52,978 nt of DNA, taken from contig BJOX01000070.1 of the NCBI GenBank assembly GCA_009731375.1, positions 600,937 to 653,914 on the forward strand, in the 5' to 3' direction. Under the pieces are notes generated by a model. It was not told where the DNA came from. It ran no database searches and was given only the letters and a program-made list of their open reading frames with translations. The DNA is from Paulinella micropora. Lineage: Eukaryota; Cercozoa; Imbricatea; Euglyphida. This document shows positions 1 to 8,517 of the stretch, piece after piece. Both the position numbers and the translations under genes were made by a program. Each line of letters begins with the position of its first letter. Within the stretch, counting starts at the first letter, position 1.

Positions 1-110
1 ATAAGCTCTAATGACACCCCCGCAAGGGCAGTTCCAACACTTCCAGACGGGCCGGTATGTTCAATGAAAATACTGGTCAGACGGATCGGTATGTTCAATG
101 AAAATACAGG

Positions 111-183
111 TGGCACCGACGGGAATCGAACTGGCGACAGGGCCCAGATGGTAGAACTTGACCACTGGGCTATCACGGTGTCC
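111..183 (-). repeat. tRNA-derived repeat (degenerate tRNA-like, Pol III boxes)
   Basis: On the minus strand this 73-nt stretch starts GGACACCG and ends CGGTGCCA, which nearly pair as an acceptor stem. It contains TAGCCCAGTGG, a full match to the A-box consensus, and AGTTCGATTCC, one base off the B-box. The T-stem and anticodon stem do not pair well, so a working tRNA is unlikely; a tRNA-derived SINE head or tRNA pseudogene fits better. An (AAT)n tract abuts it at 184-240. Just beyond its other end, the unit TATGTTCAATGAAAATAC occurs twice in 56-108. Confidence 0.5.
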
Positions 184-238
<55 letters not shown>

Positions 239-240
239 TA
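184..240. repeat. (AAT)n microsatellite
   Basis: About 19 AAT units between the tRNA-like repeat and an A-rich linker. It carries no gene. Confidence 0.95.
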
Positions 241-314
241 AGTATTATAAAAAATTTAAAAAAAAAGTCAAGTGCTGAATGAGTAACCTGACATCCGGGA
301 ATTCCAATCCCAAT

Positions 315-693
315 CTAGTTCCTGTTGCCCACGAGCCTCCCTCCCCCTCCCCTGTTTTGCTTTAGATCAGAGGCACTGCGTTGAGAGCGGGTTGACATTG
401 CATGTGAACCCACACTATCACCTACACTACCACCTACACTACCACCTACACTACCACCTACACTCCTAGGACTTTCCACACGCATAGGCACAGCAGGGCT
501 GTTAGCGGCACTGCGGTTAACTCGGGGGGAGCGGCGCACAGGGCTCGCCAAAGACGACCCAAAACCTTGCGAAGGCGATGAAGGAGGATCTTGGCCAGCG
601 TCCACGATGACAGACCCTGCCTCGCCAGCTTCACCAGCTCCTACCACAACCATCATAGGCGATCGAGACGAAGGGAAGGGGGGGGGGGGGGGG

Positions 694-728
<35 letters not shown>

Positions 729-783
729 GGGCCGGGGGGGNNNNNNNNNNNNNNNNNNNNNNNNNNNNNNNNNNNNNNNNNNN

Positions 784-871
<88 letters not shown>

Positions 872-1258
872 CTTGGGGAGCGTCGATGGGTGCGTCGGGG
901 TCGTACTCCACGACCGGCGCCGCGTCGGCCTGCTGCTGCTGTTCGCCGTCGGACTCGTCGTCGGTGCCCAGCTCCACCTCCTCCGCCTCCAGCTCGCGCG
1001 GTACGTCCTCGTCTAGGACGTACTGCTCGAACTTGATTTGGCCGATCTTCTTGTAGGCAAAACGCTCCCGCCAGCCGACGATGGTGATGTAAACGTACTC
1101 CACGGGGACCACGCGGCCGCGATTGTGGACTTCGTAGCTGGCGATGATTCCATGCACGGCTGGCGGTAGGCGGAAGCCACCCTGCGCGTTGCGCACCACG
1201 TCGGCCGCCGTCAGCCAGGCTAACACAATCTTCTGCCACTCCCATGCCCCATCGTAGA

Positions 1259-1307
<49 letters not shown>

Positions 1308-1800
1308 GCTGGCGTTGAGATCGTAGGAATAACTGTAGGGCTTGCGCGAGCGAATCCACCACGGGTAGAAAATCTCGCTGCGCTCCGACTTGCCGTCGGA
1401 GTTGCAGCAGAATTGCCACCCGTCGGCAGATCGCAGCACCACCCTCCAGTTATTACCTACCGAGGTCGGCCGCTCGGGAAAAATGATGACAGCCCCGATG
1501 TGGACAGTGGGAATGTAGTTGGCACGAGGGATACGGAGCTAGCAAACAGACAGAGAGAGAGAGAGAGGGAGAGAGAGTGTGTGTGTGTGTCGAGGGATAC
1601 GGAGCTAGCAAACAGACAGAGAGAGAGAGTGTGTGTGTGTGTGGGGGGGGGGGGGCGTACCGACACACCGTAGGTGTGGCGCATGACGGTGCGCACCGAA
1701 AACCGCAGAAGGCAGACAATCGTCTCCAATTGCGGCTACACAACAACAAGAACAACAACAACACACACACACACACACACAAGAACATGAGGGAGAGAGA

Positions 1801-1835
<35 letters not shown>

Positions 1836-2567
1836 CGAGAGAGAGGGGGGCTTACCTCCTTGCCGTCGCTTTGTGGCACCAGGTGTTGGAGTGCTTGAAC
1901 CCAGCCCCTATTTCCCTCTGTGATTTGCGGAACATGGGCAGCAGGCGCCTATCTAGCGTGGCATTCTTCGCATCTACCCCTAACTCTAACGCAACTTTGT
2001 CGTCGTAATCCCGCACCCCCCACAACGTAGTTGTTGGGGGTGTCGCGGATAATGTGGGGCTTGATTTCGTTAACGAGCTTGCGGCTAATGTCTATGTTGA
2101 ATTGCCATGGTGTTGTGTATTTTATTTGGCGAGTGAAGCTGGGCGCGCCGCTGTATGTTATGGCACGTGAGCGTGTTAGGTATAGCTGCCTGCGGGCGAG
2201 AAGAAGAGGCATGGCAAGCTGTGAAGTGGTAGGCATGAGGCATAGGTTTTCATATGTAAGAGCAGCAGATTGGCGGCGTGGGCGTGGGCGTGGCTCATGA
2301 GCAGCTATGTTCATGCGCTGTGTGGGTGGGGGGCGTGGGTAGGGGCGGGTGCGCGTGGCCGATTGCCCAGTGTTCTTATAGACGGCGGCCTGGGCCTTGT
2401 AAACGGCCCTGACGGTGACGTCGTAGGCGACGCCACGGACTTGCTTGGGGTGGGGGATATTCCACGAGCGGAGTCTGTCAAGCATGACGTTGAGGGGCAG
2501 GTGTTCCTCCACTTCCTCCACGATGGGGGCGGCTGGGGCCAAATTTGGAACGGAGGCCATCGTAAAT
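315..2567 (-). CDS. spliced gene of unknown product, minus strand
   Basis: I do not recognise the product. The start ATG is at 2560-2558 (MASVPNLAPAAP), seven bases after an acceptor (TTTGCAG), so a 5' UTR intron is likely. Inferred exons: 1856-2567 (donor AGG|GTAAGC), 1661-1735, and 315-1538 (acceptor TAG). The first exon needs a one-base shift in the C-run at 2016-2021, probably a homopolymer error. The last exon holds well-mixed segments (VGNNWRVVLRSADGWQFCC, YITIVGWRERFAYKKIGQI), an in-frame Arg-Glu run from a (CT)n tract, acidic and poly-Gln stretches, a sequencing gap, and a Ser-Arg-rich tail with repeated GGSV. The mixed composition over several frame-compatible exons argues for a real gene. 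Exon borders are unproven and the gap hides part of it. Confidence 0.5.
419..475 (-). repeat. 12-bp minisatellite in the tail of the unknown gene
   Basis: Four to five copies of CACCTACACTAC. On the minus strand they read in frame as repeated Gly-Gly-Ser-Val in the C-terminal tail. Confidence 0.8.
678..882. repeat. G-run and (GA)n tracts around assembly gap 741-783
   Basis: Poly-G and (GA)n flank a 43-base gap inside the last exon of the unknown minus-strand gene. The reading frame across it cannot be trusted. Confidence 0.9.
1261..1304. repeat. (CT)n tract, in frame
   Basis: A pure (CT)n run which on the minus strand keeps the frame open as Arg-Glu repeats between NASY and CIYDGAWEWQ. It may be translated or may mark a non-canonical intron; no GT donor is visible at its edge. 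Confidence 0.8.
1531..1660. repeat. duplicated acceptor edge with (GA)n/(GT)n
   Basis: CGAGGGATACGGAGCTAGCA occurs at about 1526 and again at about 1591, each followed by GA and GT repeats. On the minus strand this is the acceptor and first bases of the last exon of the unknown gene, duplicated into its upstream intron. Confidence 0.7.
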
Positions 2568-2571
2568 CTGC

Positions 2572-3671
2572 AAACACAAACAAAAAGTATGAGAAATAGG
2601 CCTAAAATGCAGAGGACACATAGTTCCAACAGTAGACAAGCACAACAGGGCATAAACAGCGACAACAGATGCACACAACACATAGCAAAAGTAAAAAACA
2701 GAACATTTCAGAAAAATGAAAAATACAGTCAAAACAGTCAGATTTGACAGGCATAATGTGTGTAGAATGTGTTGTTTTGTGTTTGTTTCATGAGCCCTAC
2801 CACTAGGCATGGAGCAGGCAACATGTATTGTAATGTAGCATGTGTGGTTTGCTCAAACACACTTTAGCGCAATAAAATAGAAAAAAAAAGTATAAACTTC
2901 AAACCCCCCCTCTCACATCGACAAGAAACACGAAATGATTGCAACCAGCATTTTTCAACACCCCAACACCCACAGAGTTAAAGCAAACAAAAACCAAGCA
3001 AAGGAGACAATGAGGGCGCGTAGGAGAGACACGAAAACAAACATGGCAGCACAGGACGAGAATGCCTGAAGTTCGGAGTGGGCAAGCACAGGCAAGAAAT
3101 GAAGGGGGACAGAGTTTTTGAGGCAAATCAGGAGAGCAACAATTGGAAAACAATATGCAAGACAAAAATGCAAGAAAGAGCACAAGGAACGCATGGACAA
3201 GGAACAAATACAACATGGTGGGACAAGCAGAAACGTGGCAGGACAAAACACACCCAAACGCAGGCAGTTGAACAGATAAAAAAGAAATAATTGTAGGAAA
3301 GTGTCGGAGTGTAGGTATATGGCAAGCAAATAGGTTCAATAATGTGGGGAATGCAAAAACAGGAAGCAAAAAGCATGAACACAGCACGTTGTTGAGAGGG
3401 AATCAGAAAAAAAAGCCGGACAGCAGAAATGCATTGGAAAAAGCCACTGGGTGGTAGGCTTGAACCTGAAAAGTATGGTGGATTCCATGCAAACTTTAAA
3501 TTGAGATTTTGTAAAAACTACTAAAAATTTCTTGACACCGATTGCAGATTCTGAATCCGGGTGATCTGAAAAATTTATTAGTATATTTTTTATTATTTTA
3601 AAACGGCGGATTGACTAAAGACCTATAGGGGGTTTAATGAAACATATGATTACTGCATTAATAATTAAATT
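2572..3671. other. no gene recognised
   Basis: A-rich on the plus strand, with many short AACA/ACAA words. The open frames present are the T-rich complement of this composition and show no domain. This would include the promoter side of the unknown minus-strand gene; I see no clear TATA box. Confidence 0.5.
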
Positions 3672-3757
3672 TACAACAACAACAATTGAACAATTGTTCA
3701 ACAACCCGGTGCGGGCAGTTGACAACAACAACAACAACAACAAGAACAACAAATAAT

Positions 3758-3792
<35 letters not shown>

Positions 3793-3910
3793 AACAACAA
3801 CAATAACAACAACAACAACAACAATAACAATAACAACAACAACAACAACAACACTTGAACAACAACAACAACAACAAAGCAAACAACAACAACAACATCA
3901 ACAACAACTA
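3672..3910. repeat. (CAA)n microsatellite
   Basis: Interrupted CAA/ACA repeats, broken by GAACAATTGTTC, itself a short palindrome near 3687, and by AATAAC variants. Confidence 0.95.
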
Positions 3911-4384
3911 TAGGGCACACTCTTCTGCTCATTCCTTCGGAGGCTTTCTCTATTTTTCAAGTTTGTTTCCGAGCACTAGAAAACTATAGTTTTAGCAGGC
4001 TCTCAGTCCGACTGGCGTCCCGTCGGCTGGGGATGAAAGTGGCAAGTGAAGGCTGTAGCCACACACCATCTTGCATTTTAATCACTTTATTTAAATTTTA
4101 ACGACAACAACGACAACAACGACAACAAACAACAGCAACAACAAAAATAAACAAGACACCCTTTGTTCCTTGTGTGGCGCCTCCTGTACCGATTGTGCCT
4201 TAGGAGCATGTTCCGATTGTGACGAGTCAGGGAAAACTTCATTTTAAGTATTGAATCGTCCAGTTTAAAAGCCTGATAAGAAATAATGTTACGCACTCAT
4301 CGCTACGAATGGAAAGTATATTATTATTAAAAGTTTATTGCAAAAAATTATATATCAATAATAATAGTATGATGATCTTTCTTC
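3911..4384. other. no gene recognised; short CAA tract
   Basis: Unique sequence with a small (CAA/CGACAA)n tract at 4100-4150. No coding signal or RNA gene was identified. Confidence 0.5.
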
Positions 4385-4441
4385 GGGAAGAGGAAGAGGA
4401 AGAAGAACTCAAGAGGAAGAAGAAGAGGAAGAAGAACTCAA

Positions 4442-4491
<50 letters not shown>

Positions 4492-7400
4492 AGAGGAAGA
4501 AGAGGAAGAAGAAGAGGAAGAAGAGGAAGAAGAAGAGGAACTTTCAGAAGAACAAGAGGAAGAAGAAGAAGAGGAGAGAGAGAGAGAAGAGAAAGAGAAG
4601 CAAATTCATCTGCAATCGGAACTGAGCAATCAGGCCCACTGTAGTAAGCAATACAGGTGCATATCTCGGGAGTGAACAACTGCAAGGTTTCATAGATCTC
4701 TGGCATAACACTTTGAGCATCCTCATGCAGCCTTGCCCAGTCTTTGTTTCTGCGCAGCAACTTACTAATCACCTGTTCCCGTGCGTCACCTATGTTGTTG
4801 CGCGAGACCCCCAGACTAGTCAACGTGTTATTGACCTGCACGTGAAGACACATGCAATGCCATGCAACCGGGCCCTCGGTAGCATTTCCAAAGTGACCTT
4901 TTGTGTATGTTTAGGCCTATGCAACTCTTCTGGAGCTTGAATTAAGTAGCAATAACATTGGTTCAAATAGAGCAAAACAAGTAGCGGATGTTTTGAAGAT
5001 ACCTGCAAAGCCGCTTCTATCGCTTTCGCTCCAGCATGTCCGATTTGGTTGGATACAAGAGCGATCTCGATCACGGTTTTGTTCACCTGCACAATCCAAT
5101 CAGAAGGTGACAATTTTATCGCTGGAGATAGCATTTCTAAAAACTTGTATCTGTGATGTCACGGCAAGCGAACAAGGTTCTGCAGACGCTAGGGATTCGA
5201 GGTGACAACATTGGAAATAAAGGTTCACCAGCGTTTGCAGACGCACTTGAGATACCTGCAGGGCGTTTGCGATTGCTATCGCGCCTGAGGCACCGATCTC
5301 TTGTCATCGAGGAAAAATTATTTCAGGCTGGTGTTCACTTAATACCATTCGCAGTCTTATGCTGCTATTTTTGTGGCCATGCTACCAGGTGCGCGGGTAA
5401 CAACACAGTATGAATGTATTGGACTTCATAAGTAAATCAATTCCTCAGGGAGCTGAGTCCTGAACATGTGTTACGTGAACACCAGCTTACTTCTCTTGTG
5501 TTGGACATCAATAGCATCGGACCAGAAGGAGCAAAGAACATTGCAACAGCACTATAGGTACCTTAAGAGCTTCTCCCCTTGAATGTGCGCCATTATCACC
5601 AATGCTATTGTATCCTAGGCTCCCTGAGGGTTTGGTTTACCTATGAAGCCCAATATATTCATACATGTGTTGCTACCCGCGCGGTAGCATTTCATAGCAT
5701 ATTTGTTTCGCTTGTACAGGTCAACAAAACGTTGATACGCCTGCACCGCTATAACAACGAAATAGGCGACGCAGGGGCACAGGCAATTGGAGAAGCCTTG
5801 CGGGTACCTTAACTGCTGCAGCTATGTGCGCCGCTCCTTCAGCGCCTATCTTGTTCTGCCATAAGTCCAGGGTCGTCAAAGTCTTATTTACCTACATTTT
5901 GAGATGTATTTTTTGTTTGCAACCCGCGCCGGTAGCAAACGACACAACTTTGTTAACGTTGTTTGTATGTGTGGTGGTATTAGGTGAACACAGCTGTTCA
6001 AGCTCTTGACATCGGCTACAGCGCGCTTGCAACGCTGTATTGACCTAAACCCACACAAAGGACATAGTTATTACATATTTGCCGTTCAGCCTATTGGGCA
6101 AAATACATTCAAATACATATATTAAGTGATAATGCTATATTTCAAATGCTCGGGATGTATCGCTTTGCATTAGGTCAACAACACGCTTCAAACGCTGACC
6201 TTAGAGTGGAACAGCATTGGAACACCAGGCGCAGAGCACATCGCGGAAGCACTCAAGGTCAGACCTGCAAAGCCTTGCCGATGGTCATTGCTCCAGCGTC
6301 GCCAATCGTATTGTAGCAAATGTTTAGCGTTTGTAGCTTGCACTCCTTGTTCTCCTGTGCATGTTAAATAATTTATTCTAATACTACCGCGCCGGTAGCA
6401 AGTCGAGTAGGAACATATGTGGATATAGGTGAACAAGACGCTACAAGCGCTTGGTTTAAGAAGTAGCAACATCGGGGATGATGGCGCAAAAGCCATCGGG
6501 AAGGCCTTAGAGGTACCTTAAGCATGTTTGCGATTGCTTCTGCGCCTGCTAGTCCTATTTTGTTTGCTCCCATGCGTAGCTCGATTACAGTTTTGTTTTC
6601 CTATGCAATATATACTTTTATGAGTGTGCTACCGCGCGGCGCGGTAGCATTATAATAAATTATTTAACATGCACAGGAGAACAAGGAGTGCAAGCTACAA
6701 ACGCTAAACATTTACTACGATATGGTTGGCGACGCTGGAGCAATCGCCATCGGCAAAGCTTTGCAGGTCTGACCTTGAGTGCTTCCGCGATGTGCTCTGC
6801 GCCTGGTGTTCCAATGCTGTTCCACCCTAAGTTCAGCGTTTGAAGCGTGTTGTTGACCTAATGCAAAGCGATACATCCCGAGCATTTGAAATATAGCATT
6901 ATCACTTAATATATGTATTTGGATGTATTTTGCCCCACATGTTGCACGGCAAATATGTATGTCATTTGTGTGGGTTTAGGTCAATACAGCGTTGGAAGTG
7001 TTGAACGTACATAGCAATAATATTGGCCCAGAGGGCCGCTGCGATCGCCGATATGCTCAAGGTACCTCCAACGCTTTCGCGATGTGTTCCCCTGCTCCTT
7101 CTGCACCAATCAAGTTGCTTGAAATATCTACCTTCTCCAGCTTGCACTCCTTGTTCTCCTGTACACACAAATACACTCTTCTTCAGTGCTACCGCGCGCG
7201 GTAGCATGTTTAACAAATTGTATTTGTGATGTCATTGCAGGCAAACAAAATTCTGCAGACTCTAAATATTGCAGGCAACAACATTGGAGATCAAGGTGCA
7301 GCAGCGTTTGCTTAAGGTACCTGCAGGGCCTTTGCAATTGCTGTTGCGCCTGCGGCGCCGATCTTGTTGTAGTAGAGGATGAGTGTAGCCAGGCTAGTGT

Positions 7401-7865
7401 TCACCTAATATCATTCACAGTGTCATGCTGATATTCTTGCATGCTACCGCGGCGCGGCGGCGGTAGCAAGGTTTCATTAGCAACTTTGTTTTAGGGGCTC
7501 GGCCGGAGGCTCGTCGCGCTGGGGCGCGGCCGGTGGCTCGTCGCGCTGGGGCGCGGCCGGTGGCTCGGCCGGAGGCTCGTTGACGATGAGTCGGGCGGCG
7601 CGTTCGATGGTCCGCAACAGGTCCACGGCCGAGGCCGGGCTGGGGAGCCCCCGGGCCCGTAGCCATATACATATATTCGTACATACACACCTGAATTCAG
7701 TGGTGTGTTCTAGAAACGGGTGTCTGAAGCCTGTCAAGCGCTTTAACGGAATACCCGCCTGTACACCACACACAACAACAACAACAATAATCATAGCATC
7801 AACAACAACAACAACAACAACAATAACAACAGGAACAATGATAACGGTAATGACGATGATGATGG

Positions 7866-7900
<35 letters not shown>

Positions 7901-8445
7901 CTTTCACCTGTTGGTGCAGCCAGTCGCGTGCTCCTTTGATTTCGTCGAAGCTGGCGACGTGAGGGTGCGAGACGGTGTGCGTGGCTATCTCGTGCCCGTC
8001 CTTGTACAGCGCAGTGACCAGACTGGCCACCTACCGCACAGAGCGGGGAAGAAAAACTGTATGTATTAGTAGTAATTTTTATTTATTTCTTCTTTTGACC
8101 TGCACGTCGAAAGTGATTGATTGATTTATTGAGATTGATTGATTGATTGATTGATTGGTTGGTTGATTGGTTGGTTGGTTGATTGATGGATTCGATTGAT
8201 GGCTTGCTTGCCTGCTTGACCGTGTAGTCAACGGAGACGAAGAAGGTGGCGGGGATGGGGCAGCCGTTGGGGTTGAAATGCTACTCTTATCTTGATCGAC
8301 CTCCAATCAAATCGAATCGGATCGGCAGGAGCCCAACATTTTGCAAAGGCGGTGGAGGTACCTTGAGAGCTGTTCCGAGTGCACTGGCGCCTGCATCTCC
8401 GATAGCGTTGTCTGTCAGATATAATGTCTGCAATGTTTTGTCTCC
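4335..8445 (-). CDS. LRR protein gene, minus-strand half of a two-stranded exon array
   Basis: A chain of phase-0 exons, mostly 84 nt, each encoding one 28-residue LRR of the ribonuclease-inhibitor/NLR type (VNKTLxxLxLxxNxIGxxGA). Exons from 5' to 3': 8445-8362, 7404-7321, 7158-7066 (93 nt), 6857-6774, 6600-6517, 6354-6265 (90 nt), 5891-5808, 5086-5003, then a terminal exon from 4835. The terminal exon adds a non-LRR tail (LLRRNKDWARLHED...). All listed exons are open, with AG acceptors and GT donors. Members at 5640-5562 and 5338-5256 are frameshifted, and 6044-6022 is a stump; phase symmetry would let these be skipped. Such repeats normally form a curved protein-binding solenoid. The 5' end is lost beyond 8446, where a copia element is inserted. 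This strand is better preserved than the plus strand, so it is the likelier live gene. Confidence 0.7.
4385..4605. repeat. (GAA)n/(GAGGAA)n purine tract
   Basis: Polypurine repeats on the plus strand. On the minus strand the frame of the LRR gene's last exon stays open through this tract as Leu/Pro/Ser-rich sequence. The true stop may be before or in it. Confidence 0.9.
4835..5086. other. LRR module B (exons 4915-4998 + and 5003-5086 -)
   Basis: Plus exon reads AYATLLELELSSNNIG; minus exon reads VNKTVIEIALVSNQIG. They are separated by ATAC (4999-5002): the minus donor GTAT is intact and the plus donor is lost (AT). A GCAACCG...CGGTAGC hairpin at 4863-4884 precedes the plus exon. Confidence 0.75.
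5168..5338. pseudogene. LRR module C (5168-5251 + and 5256-5338 -)
   Basis: Plus exon ANKVLQTLGIRGDNIG is open but has AA for its acceptor and AT for its donor. The minus exon is 83 nt, with a stop and an AA acceptor. Centre is ATAC. The module is a direct relative of module K (about 7216-7410), sharing intron sequence upstream of the acceptor. Confidence 0.7.
5475..5640. pseudogene. LRR module D (5475-5557 + and 5562-5640 -)
   Basis: Shared donor GTAC at 5558-5561. The plus exon is one base short and ends in TAG; its LRR frame reads LTSLVLDINSIGPEGAKNIA. The minus exon is five bases short and frameshifted (…LGYNSIGDNGAH). Confidence 0.7.
5720..5891. other. LRR module E (5720-5803 + and 5808-5891 -), type example
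   Basis: Both exons are intact, 84 nt and phase 0: plus VNKTLIRLHRYNNEIGDAGA, minus VNKTLTTLDLWQNKIGAEGA. Acceptors are TTGTACAG and AATGTAG. The exons are separated by GTAC at 5804-5807, read as GT donor on each strand. Hairpins at 5672-5688 and about 5917-5939 bound the module. Confidence 0.85.
5984..6044. pseudogene. LRR module F, collapsed
   Basis: Plus exon start (VNTAVQALDIGY) is fused at about 6022 to a minus exon start (VNTALQA). The centre and both 3' halves are deleted. Confidence 0.7.
6174..6354. other. LRR module G (6174-6257 + and 6265-6354 -)
   Basis: Plus VNNTLQTLTLEWNSIG; minus ENKECKLQTLNICYNTIG (30 codons). The centre is the 7-mer GTCAGAC (6258-6264), which still gives GT donors on both strands. 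It is the mirror image of module I. Confidence 0.8.
6429..6600. other. LRR module H (6429-6512 + and 6517-6600 -)
   Basis: Plus VNKTLQALGLRSSNIGDDGA; minus ENKTVIELRMGANKIGLAGA. Both are 28 codons, with shared donor GTAC at 6513-6516. This centre is also the axis of the large inverted repeat 6023-7001. Confidence 0.85.
6677..6857. other. LRR module I (6677-6766 + and 6774-6857 -)
   Basis: Plus ENKECKLQTLNIYYDMVG; minus VNNTLQTLNLGWNSIG. Centre is GTCTGAC (6767-6773). All splice sites are intact. It is the reverse complement of module G with a few substitutions. Confidence 0.8.
6980..7158. other. LRR module J (6980-7061 + broken, 7066-7158 -)
   Basis: The plus exon has a 2-nt deletion after NNIGPEG. 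The minus exon (93 nt, ENKECKLEKVDISSNLIG) is open. Shared donor GTAC at 7062-7065. Confidence 0.75.
7241..7404. other. LRR module K (7241-7316 + broken, 7321-7404 -)
   Basis: The plus exon (ANKILQTLNIAGNNIG) has lost 8 nt and runs into TAA. Minus exon VNTSLATLILYYNKIGAAGA is intact. Shared donor GTAC at 7317-7320. Confidence 0.8.
7495..8280 (-). CDS. polysaccharide (chitin) deacetylase gene fragment, exons within the LRR array
   Basis: Exon 8280-8221 (60 nt) reads HFNPNGCPIPATFFVSVDYT, then exon 8030-7908 (123 nt) reads VASLVTALYKDGHEIATHTV and continues SHPHVASFDEIKGARDW. Both are phase 0 with AG acceptors and GT donors. NPNGCP.ATFFVS and GHEIATHTVSH are hallmarks of the NodB-type deacetylase fold; HTVSH supplies metal-binding histidines. 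These enzymes remove N-acetyl groups from chitin-like polymers. A further minus-strand Pro-rich segment (7660-7495, LPSPASAVDLLRTIERAARL) may be a later exon. The intron carries (GATT)n, and (GAT)n/(CAA)n follow 7908. The 5' exons are missing: the first exon abuts LRR module M. It may be a gene piece inserted in the array, or exons now spliced in frame to LRR exons. Confidence 0.65.
8274..8445. other. LRR module M (8274-8357 + damaged start, 8362-8445 -)
   Basis: Plus NATLILIDLQSNRIGSAGA has lost its first codon and acceptor at the deacetylase junction. Minus GDKTLQTLYLTDNAIGDAGA is intact with acceptor GTGCAG. Shared donor GTAC at 8358-8361. Confidence 0.75.
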
Positions 8446-8517
8446 TGCACACCGACACACATTTTGTCGTTTATGCTACCGCGCGGAAGGAGATGGCTAA
8501 GGTCACGGAGTTAACTA

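Larger units (their letters stand above)
6023..7001. repeat. large inverted repeat centred on LRR module H
   Basis: Arms 6023-6399 and 6627-7001 are near-identical reverse complements (intron, exon and hairpin sequence), with module H in the spacer. Mirror coordinates sum to about 13,030, so the axis falls on the GTAC of module H. Confidence 0.85.
4915..8357 (+). pseudogene. LRR exon array, plus-strand half, largely decayed
   Basis: The plus strand carries its own 28-residue LRR exons, alternating with the minus-strand ones. Intact: 5720-5803, 6174-6257, 6429-6512 and 6677-6766. Damaged: 4915-4998 (donor AT instead of GT); 5168-5251 (donor AT, acceptor AA); 5475-5557 (83 nt, last codon TAG); 5984-6022 (truncated); 6980-7061 (82 nt, frameshift); 7241-7316 (76 nt, stop); 8274-8357 (start destroyed). 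No terminal exon is visible, because the copia element begins at about 8486. The motif content is the same as on the other strand. I call it a pseudogene because at least five of eleven exons are broken. Confidence 0.65.
4863..8485. repeat. family of GCTACC-CGCG-GGTAGC hairpins between LRR modules
   Basis: Copies at 4863-4884, 5381-5401 (decayed), 5672-5688, 5917-5939, 6383-6400, 6627-6649 (perfect 10-bp arms), 7187-7206 (perfect 20-nt palindrome TGCTACCGCGCGCGGTAGCA), 7442-7468, and a half copy at 8473-8485. Each lies in the intron between modules, with spacing about 240-290 bp where none is missing. The arms are constant and the GC core varies. Confidence 0.85.

Noticed and set aside
111-183. 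Functional tRNA gene
   Set aside because: A and B boxes are present but the T-stem and anticodon stem do not pair.
2899-3387. 162-codon hydrophobic minus-strand frame
   Set aside because: Phe/Leu/Cys-rich because it is the complement of A-rich DNA; overlapping frames look alike and no homology is evident.
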